From NCBI RefSeq assembly GCF_003347665.1, contig NZ_QDGA01000040.1:1-43451 (forward strand): 43,451 bases of DNA. The letters are read 5' to 3'. Below the pieces are notes generated by a model that saw nothing but the letters and a program-made list of their open reading frames with translations, was not told the DNA's origin and ran no database searches. This DNA comes from Microvirga calopogonii. GTDB lineage: Bacteria > Pseudomonadota > Alphaproteobacteria > Rhizobiales > Beijerinckiaceae. This document shows positions 1 through 7,872 of this stretch, one piece after another. The first letter of the stretch is position 1. The number at the start of each line of letters is the position of its first letter. The translations under genes were made by a program, and so were the position numbers.

Positions 1-37
1 GAAGACGTAAGGCGGAAGGCGCTTAATCCGGTAGAAA

Positions 38-355
38 TCAGGCATCGGTCTCGTCCTCGGGCGTGCTGCCGTTGATGCGGGACTTCAGAAGATGCGAGGC
101 GCTGAAGGTCAGCGACCGACGGGGCTTGATCGGCACGGCCACACCTGTCTTGGGATTGCGGCCGACCCGCTCATTTTTGCGCCGGACGGTGAAGACGCCA
201 AAGCCTGACAGCTTCACATTCTCACCCACGACAAGAGCTGCGCTCATCTCCGCAAGTACCTGCTCGACCAAGGCCGCCGCTTCCGCTCGGGAGAGGCTAA
301 CTGTGTCGGAAACAGCCTCGGTCAGATCGGCCCGGGTGATCGTCTTGCCCGCCAT
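38..355 (-). CDS. ihfA: Integration host factor subunit alpha (HU/IHF family)
   Basis: A 105-aa histone-like DNA-bending protein. It fits IHF-alpha, which pairs with IHF-beta to bend DNA at promoters, origins and recombination sites. The sequence opens with an ITRADLTEAV-type helix. The dimerisation core is followed by the family signature KLSGFGVFTVRRKNERVGRN around residues 48-67, then NPKTG and the IKPRRSLTF strand that completes the DNA-binding arm. Length is typical for the subunit, with a short acidic C-terminal tail. It lies alone on the minus strand and its upstream flank holds no recognisable gene. In many alphaproteobacteria a MerR-type gene follows ihfA, but the window ends before that could be seen. 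IHF-alpha is preferred over plain HU because of the RVGRNPKTG context and the tail; this choice is inference. Confidence 0.93.
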   Translation of the reverse strand: MAGKTITRADLTEAVSDTVSLSRAEAAALVEQVLAEMSAALVVGENVKLSGFGVFTVRRKNERVGRNPKTGVAVPIKPRRSLTFSASHLLKSRINGSTPEDETDA

Positions 356-690
356 GGTGATCCCTCGATGCTGGCCATTCGCTTAAGAAAAAGGCCGCTG
401 TTGCCAGCGACCGGAGGTGCAGAGGACCTTACCTCTGAGGGAACGACGCCGCAGGGTAGAGATGCGACCGCCCGAAAGGCTGTTACCAAAATGCGGCCCT
501 TTTTAGCATGAAATTTCGTCACGCGCCTTATGCACGTAACGCATGATCAAACCTTGGACGTATAAGCCCATTTTAAGAGTGTGTCGCATAATGGAGCATT
601 CCCAGGTACTTCTGCACGGTTATGGACACTTCACCCGTTAGGACGAGTTCTGAAGCACTGATCCGATCACGGGATGGCAAACGCAGGTTC
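356..690. other. Intergenic stretch upstream of ihfA
   Basis: This stretch holds no ORF with recognisable features. It should contain the ihfA promoter just upstream of 355 on the minus strand. I could not pick out a convincing -35/-10 pair or an inverted repeat. Confidence 0.4.
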
Positions 691-906
691 TTACGCCGAG
701 CGTTTTCCGCCACCGGATCCCATCCCCATGGGCTTCGTGTAGACCAGCCGGCGGGGCCAGGGACACCAGCTCGATCCGTGATGCGTCTCGCCTCCGCAGA
801 AGATCGCCTCGGATCGCTCGTCGGAGACAATGAAGCGGCATTGTCGTGCCCGAAGCTTGAACAGGGTGGTTCGGGTCCGATGCGACGGCTCGCTGATCTC
901 AGGCAT
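691..906 (-). CDS. Short GcrA-like protein (C-terminal GcrA motif only)
   Basis: A 71-aa product resembling the C-terminal part of the GcrA cell-cycle regulator family. The visible motif runs QCRFIVSD, then AIFCG, then a Gly/Ser-rich turn, SSWCPW and RRLVYTKP. It therefore keeps the family's three spaced cysteines and the arginine-leucine-valine-tyrosine end. Full GcrA is about 170 aa and starts with a helix-turn-helix (WTEERVELLKKLW type). Nothing like that occurs in the 300 bp upstream, so this is either a naturally short family member or a remnant. No strong ribosome-binding site precedes the ATG. Overlapping frames on both strands are open but look compositionally artificial. The family assignment comes from memory of the motif; the function is unknown. 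Confidence 0.6.
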   Translation of the reverse strand: MPEISEPSHRTRTTLFKLRARQCRFIVSDERSEAIFCGGETHHGSSWCPWPRRLVYTKPMGMGSGGGKRSA

Positions 907-1208
907 GGCTCTGGCATCCGGTTCATGGGCCAGAGAGCAACACGACGAGGGATCGGGAGAGTTCCACCCTTTCTTAGTCTATCAACAACTTGATTGAGTC
1001 CCTCAGGAATTGCGAGGGCGACGGGTCGGAAGGCTTTTGGGGAGCCATCCTACGGTAATCAAGCGCATAGGGTAATGACTGCAAGCGCAGCCGACGCCGC
1101 CCTGGCTGTCAGCCAAAGATCAACGGCCTATGGCAGGTGAAAGACAGGTCACTTCACCAAGGCACGATTCAGAAGGACCAGATGAGAGCCGATGAGTGGC
1201 TTCGGAGT
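907..1208. other. Intergenic stretch without recognised gene
   Basis: No supported gene lies between the GcrA-like ORF and the EamA transporter. The open frame that begins at 1137 on the plus strand is a shadow of the transporter gene. Confidence 0.4.
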
Positions 1209-2201
1209 TTATTGCCCAGCTGGAAACCCGATAGTACCGACCAGCTTCGCCTCCTGGGTCCTAATGCGCTCCCGGTGGGCCGTGTAAAGGCCGCTCGCTG
1301 CGATGACGAGACCGCCGACGAGGGTCATAGCCCCCGGAACAGTGCCGAAGACGGCAAAACCCAGCAGCCCGGCAAACAGGAGCTGGACGTAGGAGAACGG
1401 GGCGATGGTGGAGGCTGCGGCCTTGCGGTAGGCCAGGATGATAAGCCAGTGACCGGTGGTCGAGCAGGTGCCCATCAGGGCGGCCAGACCAATTTCCCAG
1501 GCTGTGGGGGTGCGCCAGTGGAACGGCACAAAGGCTGTCAGAGCAATCAGCCCGATCACGGCCGACCATGCCAAGGTCGCCTCGGGCCGCTCAGAACTCA
1601 TCAGGCGGGTCGCGATGGCAGCCACAGCCCAGGCGAGTGCCGCGCTCATCGGCAGCAGCGCGGCCACCTGGAAGGCCGAGCTACCGGGCTGGACGACGAG
1701 CATCACGCCTAGAAAGCCCACAGCGGCCGCGGCCCAGCGCCGGATGCCCACCGTCTCGCCGAGGAGCGGGATCGACAGGGCGGTGATGAAGAGCGGCGAG
1801 ATGAAGTTGATCGCCGTGGCTTCGGCCACCTGGAGGTATCCCAGTCCGAGGATGAAGAGCACGGCTGAGCCGGCCACGGCCAAGGCTCGGACAACCTGAA
1901 GGCGCAGGCGCGGTGTGTGCATCGCCCTCGCGCCGCGTGCGACGAACACTGTCGGCACGACTACTAGGCAGAACACGAAGTAGCGCAGCCAGGCGACCTC
2001 GATGGCCGGCAGCGTGCCTGTCAGCACTTTCGCAGCCACATCGCCCATGGCGAAGAAGATGGTCGACACAAGGGCCAAGCCGATGGCGGCAAAGGTCACC
2101 TCCCTGGCAGGGGCGACGCTCCTCGCGCTTGGTCGCGTGGGAGCGGCCGCAGTAATGGATGGACAGTCGGCTGCGGCGGAGACGGCGGGAGGCGGGCTCA
2201 T
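1209..2201 (-). CDS. EamA/DMT-superfamily transporter (drug/metabolite exporter)
   Basis: A 330-aa inner-membrane protein of the drug/metabolite transporter superfamily, made of two EamA repeats with about ten membrane segments. A soluble Ala/Pro-rich leader of about 33 residues is followed by the first hydrophobic segment (TFAAIGLALVSTIFFAMGDV). The typical WLRYFVF motif of the first repeat comes near residue 70. A second repeat of similar layout begins around residue 175 and ends with a glycine-rich helix near 300. Members export amino acids, nucleobases or drugs; the substrate cannot be read from sequence. The start chosen is the furthest upstream ATG. A later start near residue 30 would remove the odd leader and is possible. 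No operon partner is seen on either side. Confidence 0.85.
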   Translation of the reverse strand: MSPPPAVSAAADCPSITAAAPTRPSARSVAPAREVTFAAIGLALVSTIFFAMGDVAAKVLTGTLPAIEVAWLRYFVFCLVVVPTVFVARGARAMHTPRLRLQVVRALAVAGSAVLFILGLGYLQVAEATAINFISPLFITALSIPLLGETVGIRRWAAAAVGFLGVMLVVQPGSSAFQVAALLPMSAALAWAVAAIATRLMSSERPEATLAWSAVIGLIALTAFVPFHWRTPTAWEIGLAALMGTCSTTGHWLIILAYRKAAASTIAPFSYVQLLFAGLLGFAVFGTVPGAMTLVGGLVIAASGLYTAHRERIRTQEAKLVGTIGFPAGQ

Positions 2202-2576
2202 GGGCGCTTAGAGGATCTCGACGGGCGCATGGGGCTTCACGCGCTTTGTTGGGCCAATACAATGACCCAACATTGCTGAATCTTACGTGAAATGGGCTTC
2301 TATCGTCGCGCGTGGCACCCCTGCGGTGGGCGCATGGCCTTTGCGCCATGGCAGCGATGTCTGTGATCTCCTCGGACTGATCAGCTGCCCGCATTGGACT
2401 GGACCACCTGTCCAAACGGGGCAACAGCTACCCGCGATCCTGCTGATCCAGGCTGCCCGCATGCCGCCGCTCTGGCGCGCGAAGTGGCGCCAGCACAGTT
2501 TTGATGAATGGCTGATAGCCGCCTCGGTGCGCGTGCCATCTACCTGTTGTCAGCAGTGTAGACAAATTCGCAGAGG
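2202..2576. other. Intergenic stretch without recognised gene
   Basis: This 375-bp gap separates two minus-strand genes. One frame on the plus strand is open (2287-2583), but its translation is rich in Cys, Trp, Arg and Pro without any motif, and it looks like noise. No hairpin or tandem repeat stood out. Confidence 0.4.
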
Positions 2577-3191
2577 CTATTGAGCCACCGAGGCAGTGTG
2601 GGTTCTCAAAGCCTGAAGGGTCGCTGCTCCTAGCCTGCCCGTGGCGGGAAGACCCTTAGCCCGTTCAAAGGCCTCAACCGCTCTGCGGGTCGCAGGTCCT
2701 AATGCCCCGTCAGCTTTGAGCTTTCCATACCCGAAGTCAACGAGCGCTTCCTGCACCGTGCGTATCTCCCTCCTGGAAAGTCGGGCAGCTGATGTTGTGC
2801 TCACTGCGGGACTTGCCGTAATCGCCGCAGATGGGTCTGATGGTCCTGTAAGCTGAAGGCGCCCTTGCTCAATCGCTTGACTGACGCTCGCCCGCAAAGA
2901 ATCCAGTTGCTGGAGTTCTTCAGTTGCCGCTTCGATCCGCGTCAGCATCGTGTTCAGATCCTGGCCTGCCAGAATTCTCCGCTCATTGTCCGTCGCCAGT
3001 TGGTCGCGCACTGCAGTGACGGTCTCAACCTGCTGCCGAAGCTGCGACATCTCACTCTCAAAAGTGTGCTCCTCAGGTCCGGTAGACAGGACAGAGTATG
3101 TCAACAAACCCCACCCGACGACTGTCGTAGCTAGGAGGCCTATGCCCATTGTGCCAAACTGCCACTCCGCGCGGCTTCTTTCATAGCTCAT
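2577..3191 (-). CDS. Membrane-anchored peptidoglycan-binding protein
   Basis: A 204-aa protein with three parts. One membrane helix spans about residues 16-37 (GIGLLATTVVGWGLLTYSVL). A glutamine- and glutamate-rich coiled-coil stretch covers about 43-115. A C-terminal peptidoglycan-binding type-1 domain covers about 140-197, with the usual VQEALVDFGY, DGALGPATRRAVEAFE and GLPATGRLG signatures. This predicts an inner-membrane protein whose periplasmic end touches the cell wall. The domain often sits in lysozyme-like or lytic transglycosylase proteins, but no catalytic domain is present here, so the role is structural or unknown. It stands alone, and the IS-rich region starts about 100 bp upstream of its start. 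Confidence 0.8.
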   Translation of the reverse strand: MSYERSRAEWQFGTMGIGLLATTVVGWGLLTYSVLSTGPEEHTFESEMSQLRQQVETVTAVRDQLATDNERRILAGQDLNTMLTRIEAATEELQQLDSLRASVSQAIEQGRLQLTGPSDPSAAITASPAVSTTSAARLSRREIRTVQEALVDFGYGKLKADGALGPATRRAVEAFERAKGLPATGRLGAATLQALRTHTASVAQ

Positions 3192-3282
3192 GAGCTTACT
3201 CCGGGTTGTTAGCTGAAATTCTAAGAGCGTTGTGTGCTCACCTCAGCGTCGCATTGGGTCGAGCTTGTGACGCAATTGAGCC

Positions 3283-3345
3283 CGCGCGTGGCCTTTGGCT
3301 TCGCGCGCGTGGCCTTTGGCTTCGCGCGCGTGGCCTTTGGCTTCG
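3283..3345. repeat. Three perfect tandem copies of a 21-bp unit
   Basis: The 21-bp unit CGCGCGTGGCCTTTGGCTTCG is repeated three times head to tail without mismatch. It lies 55 bp before the left end of the IS6 element at 3401. Because 21 is a multiple of three, a frame through it stays open and reads RVAFGFA three times, but no credible gene contains it. It is a small minisatellite. Confidence 0.9.
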
Positions 3346-3400
3346 CACGGTTAATCAATCGTAATCTGGAGCAGGTGTTGGCCGCCTGCCGGGTTTCGGA

Positions 3401-4237
3401 GGTTCTGTTGCAGCTTTGAAGCTTGCTCGGCCTGAGCTACGACAGGGGAGCTGAGAGGGGCTGGCGGTGATGCAAAGTAACAAGAACCCGTTCAAGGGTC
3501 GGCAGTTCACGGCGGAGATCATCCTATGGGCGGTGCGCTGGTACCTGCAATTCCCGATCAGCTATCGTGATCTCGAATGCATGCTCTCTGACCGTGGTGT
3601 TCAGGTGGATCACACCACCCTGTTTCGTTGGATCCAGGCTTACGCACCTGAGATCGAGAAGCGCATCCGTCCGCATCTCCGAATGACGAACGGCTCCTGG
3701 CGCCTGGACGAAACCTACATTCGAGTAAAGGGCAAATGGGTCTATCTGTACAGCGCCGTCGATGCAGCCGGACAGACAATAGATTTCCTGCTCTCACCCA
3801 AGCGGGATGCAGCGGCCGCCCGGCGGTTCTTCCGCAAGGCTTTGGGACAGTCGCATACAGTCAATCCGCGGACCGTCACGGTCGACAAGAACGCCGCTTA
3901 CCCGATTGCAGTGAAAGCCATGAAGCGGGCCCGAGAACTCTGGCGTTTCGCCAAACTGCGACAGTTGAAATTCCTGAACAACATCGTCGAGCAGGATCAC
4001 CGACGTATCAAGCGGCTGGTTAATCCTGGGCTGGGCTTCAAGAGCTTTGCGACGGCTTCACGAACGATTGCGGGCTATGAGGCCATGGCGATGATCCGCA
4101 AGGGCCAAGTGGCGCGCGCGCCAGCGAGTGACATGGGCGCTCAGCGCGACTTCATTGCCGCGCTCTTTGGCACGGCTGCTTGACCTGAGGTCCATTCCGG
4201 CTCGCGCGTGTCCTATGTCAGGGATTGCAACGGAACC
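3401..4237 (+). mobile_element. IS6-family insertion sequence, copy A (complete)
   Basis: This is an 837-bp element. Its terminal repeats begin GGTTCTGTTGCAG on the left (3401-3413) and, read inwards from the right (4225-4237), GGTTCCGTTGCAA, an 11 of 13 match typical of IS6/IS26 ends. It carries one transposase gene on the plus strand. The eight bases outside each end (GTTTCGGA and TGCTGCCT) differ, so there is no target duplication. This suggests that one flank was rearranged after insertion. Confidence 0.8.
3467..4183 (+). CDS. IS6-family transposase (copy A)
   Basis: A 238-aa DDE transposase of the IS6/IS26 family, which moves DNA by replicative cointegrate formation. An N-terminal helix-turn-helix region (YRDLECMLSDRGV and HTTLFRWIQAYAPEIEKR) is followed by the catalytic triad: D81 in RLDETYIRVKG, D140 in TVTVDKNAAYP and E175 in IVEQDHRRIKR. 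The D-to-E spacing of 35 residues is normal for the family. The frame is intact and full length, so the element may still be active. The gene starts 66 bp inside the left terminal repeat. Its subgroup differs from the other two intact copies in the window. Confidence 0.93.
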   Translation: MMQSNKNPFKGRQFTAEIILWAVRWYLQFPISYRDLECMLSDRGVQVDHTTLFRWIQAYAPEIEKRIRPHLRMTNGSWRLDETYIRVKGKWVYLYSAVDAAGQTIDFLLSPKRDAAAARRFFRKALGQSHTVNPRTVTVDKNAAYPIAVKAMKRARELWRFAKLRQLKFLNNIVEQDHRRIKRLVNPGLGFKSFATASRTIAGYEAMAMIRKGQVARAPASDMGAQRDFIAALFGTAA

Positions 4238-4531
4238 TGCTGCCTCAACTACACGCTCGATGGCGCGCTGAATGAGTGGGCCCTGCACGCGATGCACAGC
4301 CGTCACCGACCTTTTGTTGCATGAATCAGATTGTAAGCGCGTTGAAGGCCGACAACCCCGGCTCCAAGCGATGCGGACGGACTTCGGGCGGCCAGGCTCA
4401 AGCATGCGGTTCAGGGCATGAGTGGTGAGCCGTAGCAGCACTTGCGTCCAAGTGATCTGCAATAGGAACTTTCGCCAGTTTCTGCGAACTGATTCAGGCT
4501 AGCTGCATTTATCCGGTTAGGGAGACCCTAG
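4238..4531. other. IS flank without recognised gene
   Basis: Nothing recognisable lies between the right end of IS6 copy A and the NepR-like ORF. The stretch may include debris from earlier insertions, but I could not identify any family. Confidence 0.35.
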
Positions 4532-4735
4532 GTGAGTGGTTCCGGTATGTTGGTCAACGAGAGTCTCTGGAGCAGAAAGGTTTATGCTCCAGCACCAATT
4601 GCTTATTCAGACCTCCTGTCTCACCTTGGCCGAGAGCTTGCACGTGTTTACAGCGTCGCCTCGCAAGAGCCTCTTCCCGAAGCTTGGCTTCCCCTGCTCG
4701 ACCTGCTATCGCGCGCTGCGCCGTCAGAGGGGTAG
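4532..4735 (+). CDS. NepR-like small protein (putative anti-sigma factor)
   Basis: A 67-aa product read from a GTG at 4532, preceded by a purine-rich AGGGAGA about 6-10 bases upstream. Its middle and end read LGRELARVYS, then EPLPEAWLPLLDLL. This matches the layout of NepR, the anti-sigma factor of the alphaproteobacterial general stress response, in which LGxxLRxxY is followed after a few residues by EPVPxRFxxLL. Known NepR proteins bind the sigma factor EcfG until phosphorylated PhyR displaces them. NepR genes normally sit next to ecfG and phyR; neither is visible here. The ORF is isolated between an IS6 element and the protease gene, so it could be a displaced paralogue. The call rests on a short motif and is tentative. 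Confidence 0.45.
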   Translation: MSGSGMLVNESLWSRKVYAPAPIAYSDLLSHLGRELARVYSVASQEPLPEAWLPLLDLLSRAAPSEG

Positions 4736-5040
4736 GGCCAAGCTCTGCCGGGCTTCTTCTGGGTTCTCCAAAACTTCACACGCGAACTTATTCCTGCCGC
4801 AGTTGTAGAAGATACGCAAGACAATACTCCTTGGAGAGCGCTCTTGGCCTGCAGATGAAAGATACAGTCGGGCTGCGGCAACGAGCAGACAAGTCGTCTG
4901 TTGCCGCTTGAAAGAATAAAAGAATTCCTATCTGTATGGCGCCTGCAAAATGAGCCTGCGCAATGCTCAAGATGTTGCTGTCAAGCATGCAAAGTGCGGC
5001 CGCTGCGCAAACTAACCTCAAATAAAACCTGGATGGATTT
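4736..5040. other. Upstream region of the protease gene
   Basis: These 305 bp contain no supported gene. They should carry the promoter of the metalloprotease at 5041. The ribosome-binding site just before its ATG is weak (CTGGATGGATTT). Confidence 0.4.
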
Positions 5041-6786
5041 ATGCCTGCTGTTGCTTCCTACGGCCTGACTGGTAATGCATACATTGATGGTGTTCTTGGC
5101 GGCTATAAGTGGGCGACCACTAGCTTCACCTTCAGCTTTCCCACCAGCGGCTCGTACTACGGCAGCTCGTACGGCTCGGGCGAGAATGTCACCAACTTCG
5201 GCGCCTTCAACACGGCCCAGCAGGCGGTTACCCGCGACGCCCTGAAGATGTACGCCTCAGTGGCCAACCTCAGCTTTGCTGAGGTTGGCGAAACCTCGAC
5301 CCAGCACGCGGATCTTCGCTTTGCACTGTCGGATAAACCAGGCACGGCCTGGGCCTATTTCCCCAGCACCTCGGCCGAGGGTGGCGATGCTTGGTTCAAC
5401 AAGTCCGGCGGCAGCTACGCTCAGCCGGTAAAGGGCAACTATGCGTACATGACCTTTGTTCATGAAATCGGGCATGCGCTCGGATTGGAGCATCCGCATG
5501 AAAGCGGCATGCCGGCCGACCGGGATTCGGTTGAGTACACGGTGATGAGCTACCGCTCCTATACTGGTGCTTCCACCACCAGCGGCTATGTCAACGAGAC
5601 CTGGGGCTATGCCCAGTCACCGATGATGTACGATATTGCCGCGCTGCAGCACATGTACGGCGCTAACTACGCCACCAACAGCTCCGATACGGTTTACTCC
5701 TGGAGCCCGACGAGTGGCGAGATGTTCCTCAACGGCGTCGGCCAAGGCGCGCCCGGCGGCAACAAGATCCTCCGGACTGTGTGGGATGGCGGCGGGAACG
5801 ATACCTATGACTTCTCAAACTATGCCTCCAACCTGAAAGTCGATCTGCGGCCTGGTGAATGGACCACCACAGCCGCGACGCAACTAGTCAAGCTCCACTG
5901 GGATGGCTCCAAGGTTGCGGTCGGCAACATTGCCAACGCGCTCCAGTACAACGGTGACACCCGCTCCCTGATTGAGAACGCGGTTGGCGGATCCGGCAAC
6001 GACACGATCACCGGCAATGATGCGGCCAACTCGCTTAAGGGTGGCGCTGGTAATGACCGCCTGTTTGGCGGAACGGGCAATGATGCTCTCGACGGTGGGA
6101 TCGGCGACGACACTGCGGTGTTCAGCGGCGCTCGAGCGTACTACAGCATCTCCAAACTGTCGGATGGATCCGTTCAGGTGGCTGACCTGCGGTCGGGCAC
6201 ACCGGATGGCAGCGACGTGGTCTGGGGGGCCGAGTGGTTCCAGTTCGTGGACAAGATCTACACTCTGGCAGAGCTTGAGACGAATGCTGTCACCGCAACT
6301 GCGACCCCGATCGAGCCAGTCCCACAGAACCTGTCGCTGAACGGAACCAACAGCGGCAATAGCCTCTATGGCCAGGGCGGCGACGACAAGCTCTATGGCC
6401 GGGGCGGCAACGACAAGCTCTATGGCTCGGCTGGCAACGACTTGCTTGTTGGCGGAACCGAGAAGGATGTGCTCTTCGGGGGGGCTGGCGCGGATGTCTT
6501 CGACTTCAACTCTCGAAAGGACTCCCTCAAGACGGCACGGGACACGATCAAGGATTTCGTGCGCGGGGTTGATCACATCGACCTAAGCACCATTGACGCC
6601 AACAGCTTGGTGAGCGGCAATCAAGCCTTTTCGTTCATCGGCAGCAAAGCGTTCAGCGGTCACGCCGGCCAGCTGAAGTTCAGCAGCGGTGTGCTGTCCG
6701 GCGACATCAACGGCGACAAGATGTCGGACTTCGAGATCAATGTCTCAGGCGTGTCGGCGCTCGCCAAAGGTGATTTTTATCTCTGA
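5041..6786 (+). CDS. Serralysin-type RTX metalloprotease (peptidase M10B)
   Basis: A 581-aa secreted zinc protease. The catalytic domain carries the complete zinc motif HEIGHALGLEH (H141, E142, H145, H151) and the Met-turn VMSYRSY (M169, Y171), which defines the serralysin group. Two blocks of calcium-binding RTX nonapeptides follow. The first spans about 316-358 (GGSGNDTITG, GGAGNDRLFG, GGTGNDALDG). The second spans about 441-487 (GQGGDDKLYG, GRGGNDKLYG, GSAGNDLLVG, GGAGADVFDF). A C-terminal segment ending in DFYL looks like a type I secretion signal. There is no N-terminal signal peptide, as expected for type I export. No ABC/MFP/TolC exporter genes or Inh-type inhibitor are nearby, so export must use a system elsewhere. 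A small ORF follows 16 bp downstream. The gene sits between two IS6 elements, which suggests acquisition or rearrangement. Confidence 0.93.
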   Translation: MPAVASYGLTGNAYIDGVLGGYKWATTSFTFSFPTSGSYYGSSYGSGENVTNFGAFNTAQQAVTRDALKMYASVANLSFAEVGETSTQHADLRFALSDKPGTAWAYFPSTSAEGGDAWFNKSGGSYAQPVKGNYAYMTFVHEIGHALGLEHPHESGMPADRDSVEYTVMSYRSYTGASTTSGYVNETWGYAQSPMMYDIAALQHMYGANYATNSSDTVYSWSPTSGEMFLNGVGQGAPGGNKILRTVWDGGGNDTYDFSNYASNLKVDLRPGEWTTTAATQLVKLHWDGSKVAVGNIANALQYNGDTRSLIENAVGGSGNDTITGNDAANSLKGGAGNDRLFGGTGNDALDGGIGDDTAVFSGARAYYSISKLSDGSVQVADLRSGTPDGSDVVWGAEWFQFVDKIYTLAELETNAVTATATPIEPVPQNLSLNGTNSGNSLYGQGGDDKLYGRGGNDKLYGSAGNDLLVGGTEKDVLFGGAGADVFDFNSRKDSLKTARDTIKDFVRGVDHIDLSTIDANSLVSGNQAFSFIGSKAFSGHAGQLKFSSGVLSGDINGDKMSDFEINVSGVSALAKGDFYL

Positions 6787-6802
6787 TGATCCGGTAAGGG
6801 AG

Positions 6803-7030
6803 ATGATGATGAGCGACTGGATCGACTTTGACCGATGGAATGAATGCGTTCAGATGGAGCGGCCTGGATTCGTCTTCGAGGTCAAGAATGCCGAGGGGCA
6901 AAGCCTGTTCACCCCCTGCGGGCAGCCCCTGCAGTCCCCGTGGGACTGGATGTCGGGCCCTGTGCAGTTCCGGCTGGTGAAAGAGACTAAGCCGCGTCAT
7001 TCGGAGCCGCTCCCAAAGCCGCGGCTGTAA
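6803..7030 (+). CDS. Small hypothetical protein downstream of the protease
   Basis: A product of about 75 aa starting at one of three successive ATG codons (6803, 6806, 6809), after the purine-rich TAAGGGAG. It starts 16 bp after the protease stop, so the two are probably co-transcribed. It is acidic and aromatic at the start (SDWIDFDRWNECVQMERPGF). It continues with VFEVKNAEGQSLFTPCG and a Trp-rich PWDWMSGPVQF segment, and ends in a basic Pro-rich tail. There is no signal peptide or membrane helix. I recall similar short hypothetical proteins in Methylobacteriaceae but no function. It is too short, and lacks the export signal, to be a classical serralysin inhibitor. Confidence 0.6.
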   Translation: MMMSDWIDFDRWNECVQMERPGFVFEVKNAEGQSLFTPCGQPLQSPWDWMSGPVQFRLVKETKPRHSEPLPKPRL

Positions 7031-7048
7031 TCCTGGACAAACTCGATG

Positions 7049-7868
7049 GGCTCCGTCGCAAATCTGGGGCAGGGACGAGGAAGGAGCCGGTCTTCCTGAT
7101 ATGCTCATGCGGCGAGCAGGTGAAACTGCTCAGCGAGGGACGGCTGCCGATTGCAGGGATACTTCGCCTGCTGCTTGCGCATCATGTGGATCATCTCAAT
7201 CCTACCGAGGATCACACGGGCAGTGGCCATGGACTTGAAGCCGAGCATCGGGCGCACACGGCGCTTAATGGCGCGGTGATCCTGCTCGATACGGTTGTTG
7301 AGGTACTGGCTCTGCCGGATTCTAATCGGCTTGAGCTTGCGTCTTGAACGATCCTGCAGCCGGCTGTCGGCATCACACGACAGGATGGCCTCCCGGTTGG
7401 TCTGGCTGCCGTCGATCACGATTCTCTCGGGCCGGCCATGTCGCTTAAGGGCCTTGCGAAAGAATCGCTTGGCCGCAGCTAGATTGCGCTTTTCGCTGAA
7501 CCAGAACTCGACCGTATCGCCATTGCTGTCGACCGCGCGATAGAGATACATCCAACGCCCGCAGACTTTGATGTACGTCTCGTCCATGTGCCACCTCCCG
7601 GTGACGGCTCTCTTGCGCCGATTGAACTGATCGAGCAGTTCGGGCGAATAGCGCACAATCCATCTATGAATAGTCGCATGATCAACCGAGATACCGCGCT
7701 CGGCCATCATCTCTTCCAAGTTCCGGAGGTTCAGGCCGTAAGCGAGATACCACCGGACACACAGTAGGATGATTGAGCGATCGAAATGACGGCCTTTGAA
7801 CATAGACCCCCCGGGTTTGGCCAGAGGCCTAGACCGAACTGAGTTACTGAACAGTTTGCGACGGAACC
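7049..7868 (-). mobile_element. IS6-family insertion sequence, copy B (complete)
   Basis: This is an 820-bp element. Its left terminal repeat begins GGCTCCGTCGCAAA (7049) and its right one, read inwards from 7868, begins GGTTCCGTCGCAAA: 13 of 14 match. The single transposase gene lies on the minus strand. The outside eight bases (ACTCGATG and TGCAAAAG) do not match, so no target duplication is visible. The right end abuts a truncated transposase of another IS6 element, which this copy probably interrupted or replaced. Confidence 0.82.
7105..7803 (-). CDS. IS6-family transposase (copy B)
   Basis: A 232-aa DDE transposase starting at the ATG at 7803 (MFKGRHFDRSIILLCVRWYL). The open frame runs 79 codons further upstream, but that part lies outside the element and is unrelated. 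The catalytic residues are D74 in HMDETYIKV, D131 in IVIDGSQTNRE and E173 in NRIEQDHRAIKRR. The D-to-E spacing of 42 residues is a little longer than in copy A. The C-terminus (GFKSMATARVILGRIEM) is normal for the family and the frame is intact. It belongs to a subgroup different from copies A and C. Confidence 0.93.
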   Translation of the reverse strand: MFKGRHFDRSIILLCVRWYLAYGLNLRNLEEMMAERGISVDHATIHRWIVRYSPELLDQFNRRKRAVTGRWHMDETYIKVCGRWMYLYRAVDSNGDTVEFWFSEKRNLAAAKRFFRKALKRHGRPERIVIDGSQTNREAILSCDADSRLQDRSRRKLKPIRIRQSQYLNNRIEQDHRAIKRRVRPMLGFKSMATARVILGRIEMIHMMRKQQAKYPCNRQPSLAEQFHLLAA

Positions 7869-7872
7869 TGCA

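Noticed and set aside
2287..2583. 98-codon plus-strand ORF between two minus-strand genes
   Set aside because: There is no motif, no good ribosome-binding site and an odd Cys/Trp/Arg-rich composition.
3234..3419. Short protein through the 21-bp repeats (RVAFGFA repeated)
   Set aside because: The open frame is a consequence of the repeat length and it runs into the IS6 end. There is no ribosome-binding site.
3401..7868. Serralysin region as a classical composite transposon of two IS6 copies
   Set aside because: The two IS6 elements have different transposase subgroups and different terminal repeats, so they are not one matched pair. There is also no target duplication at the outer ends.
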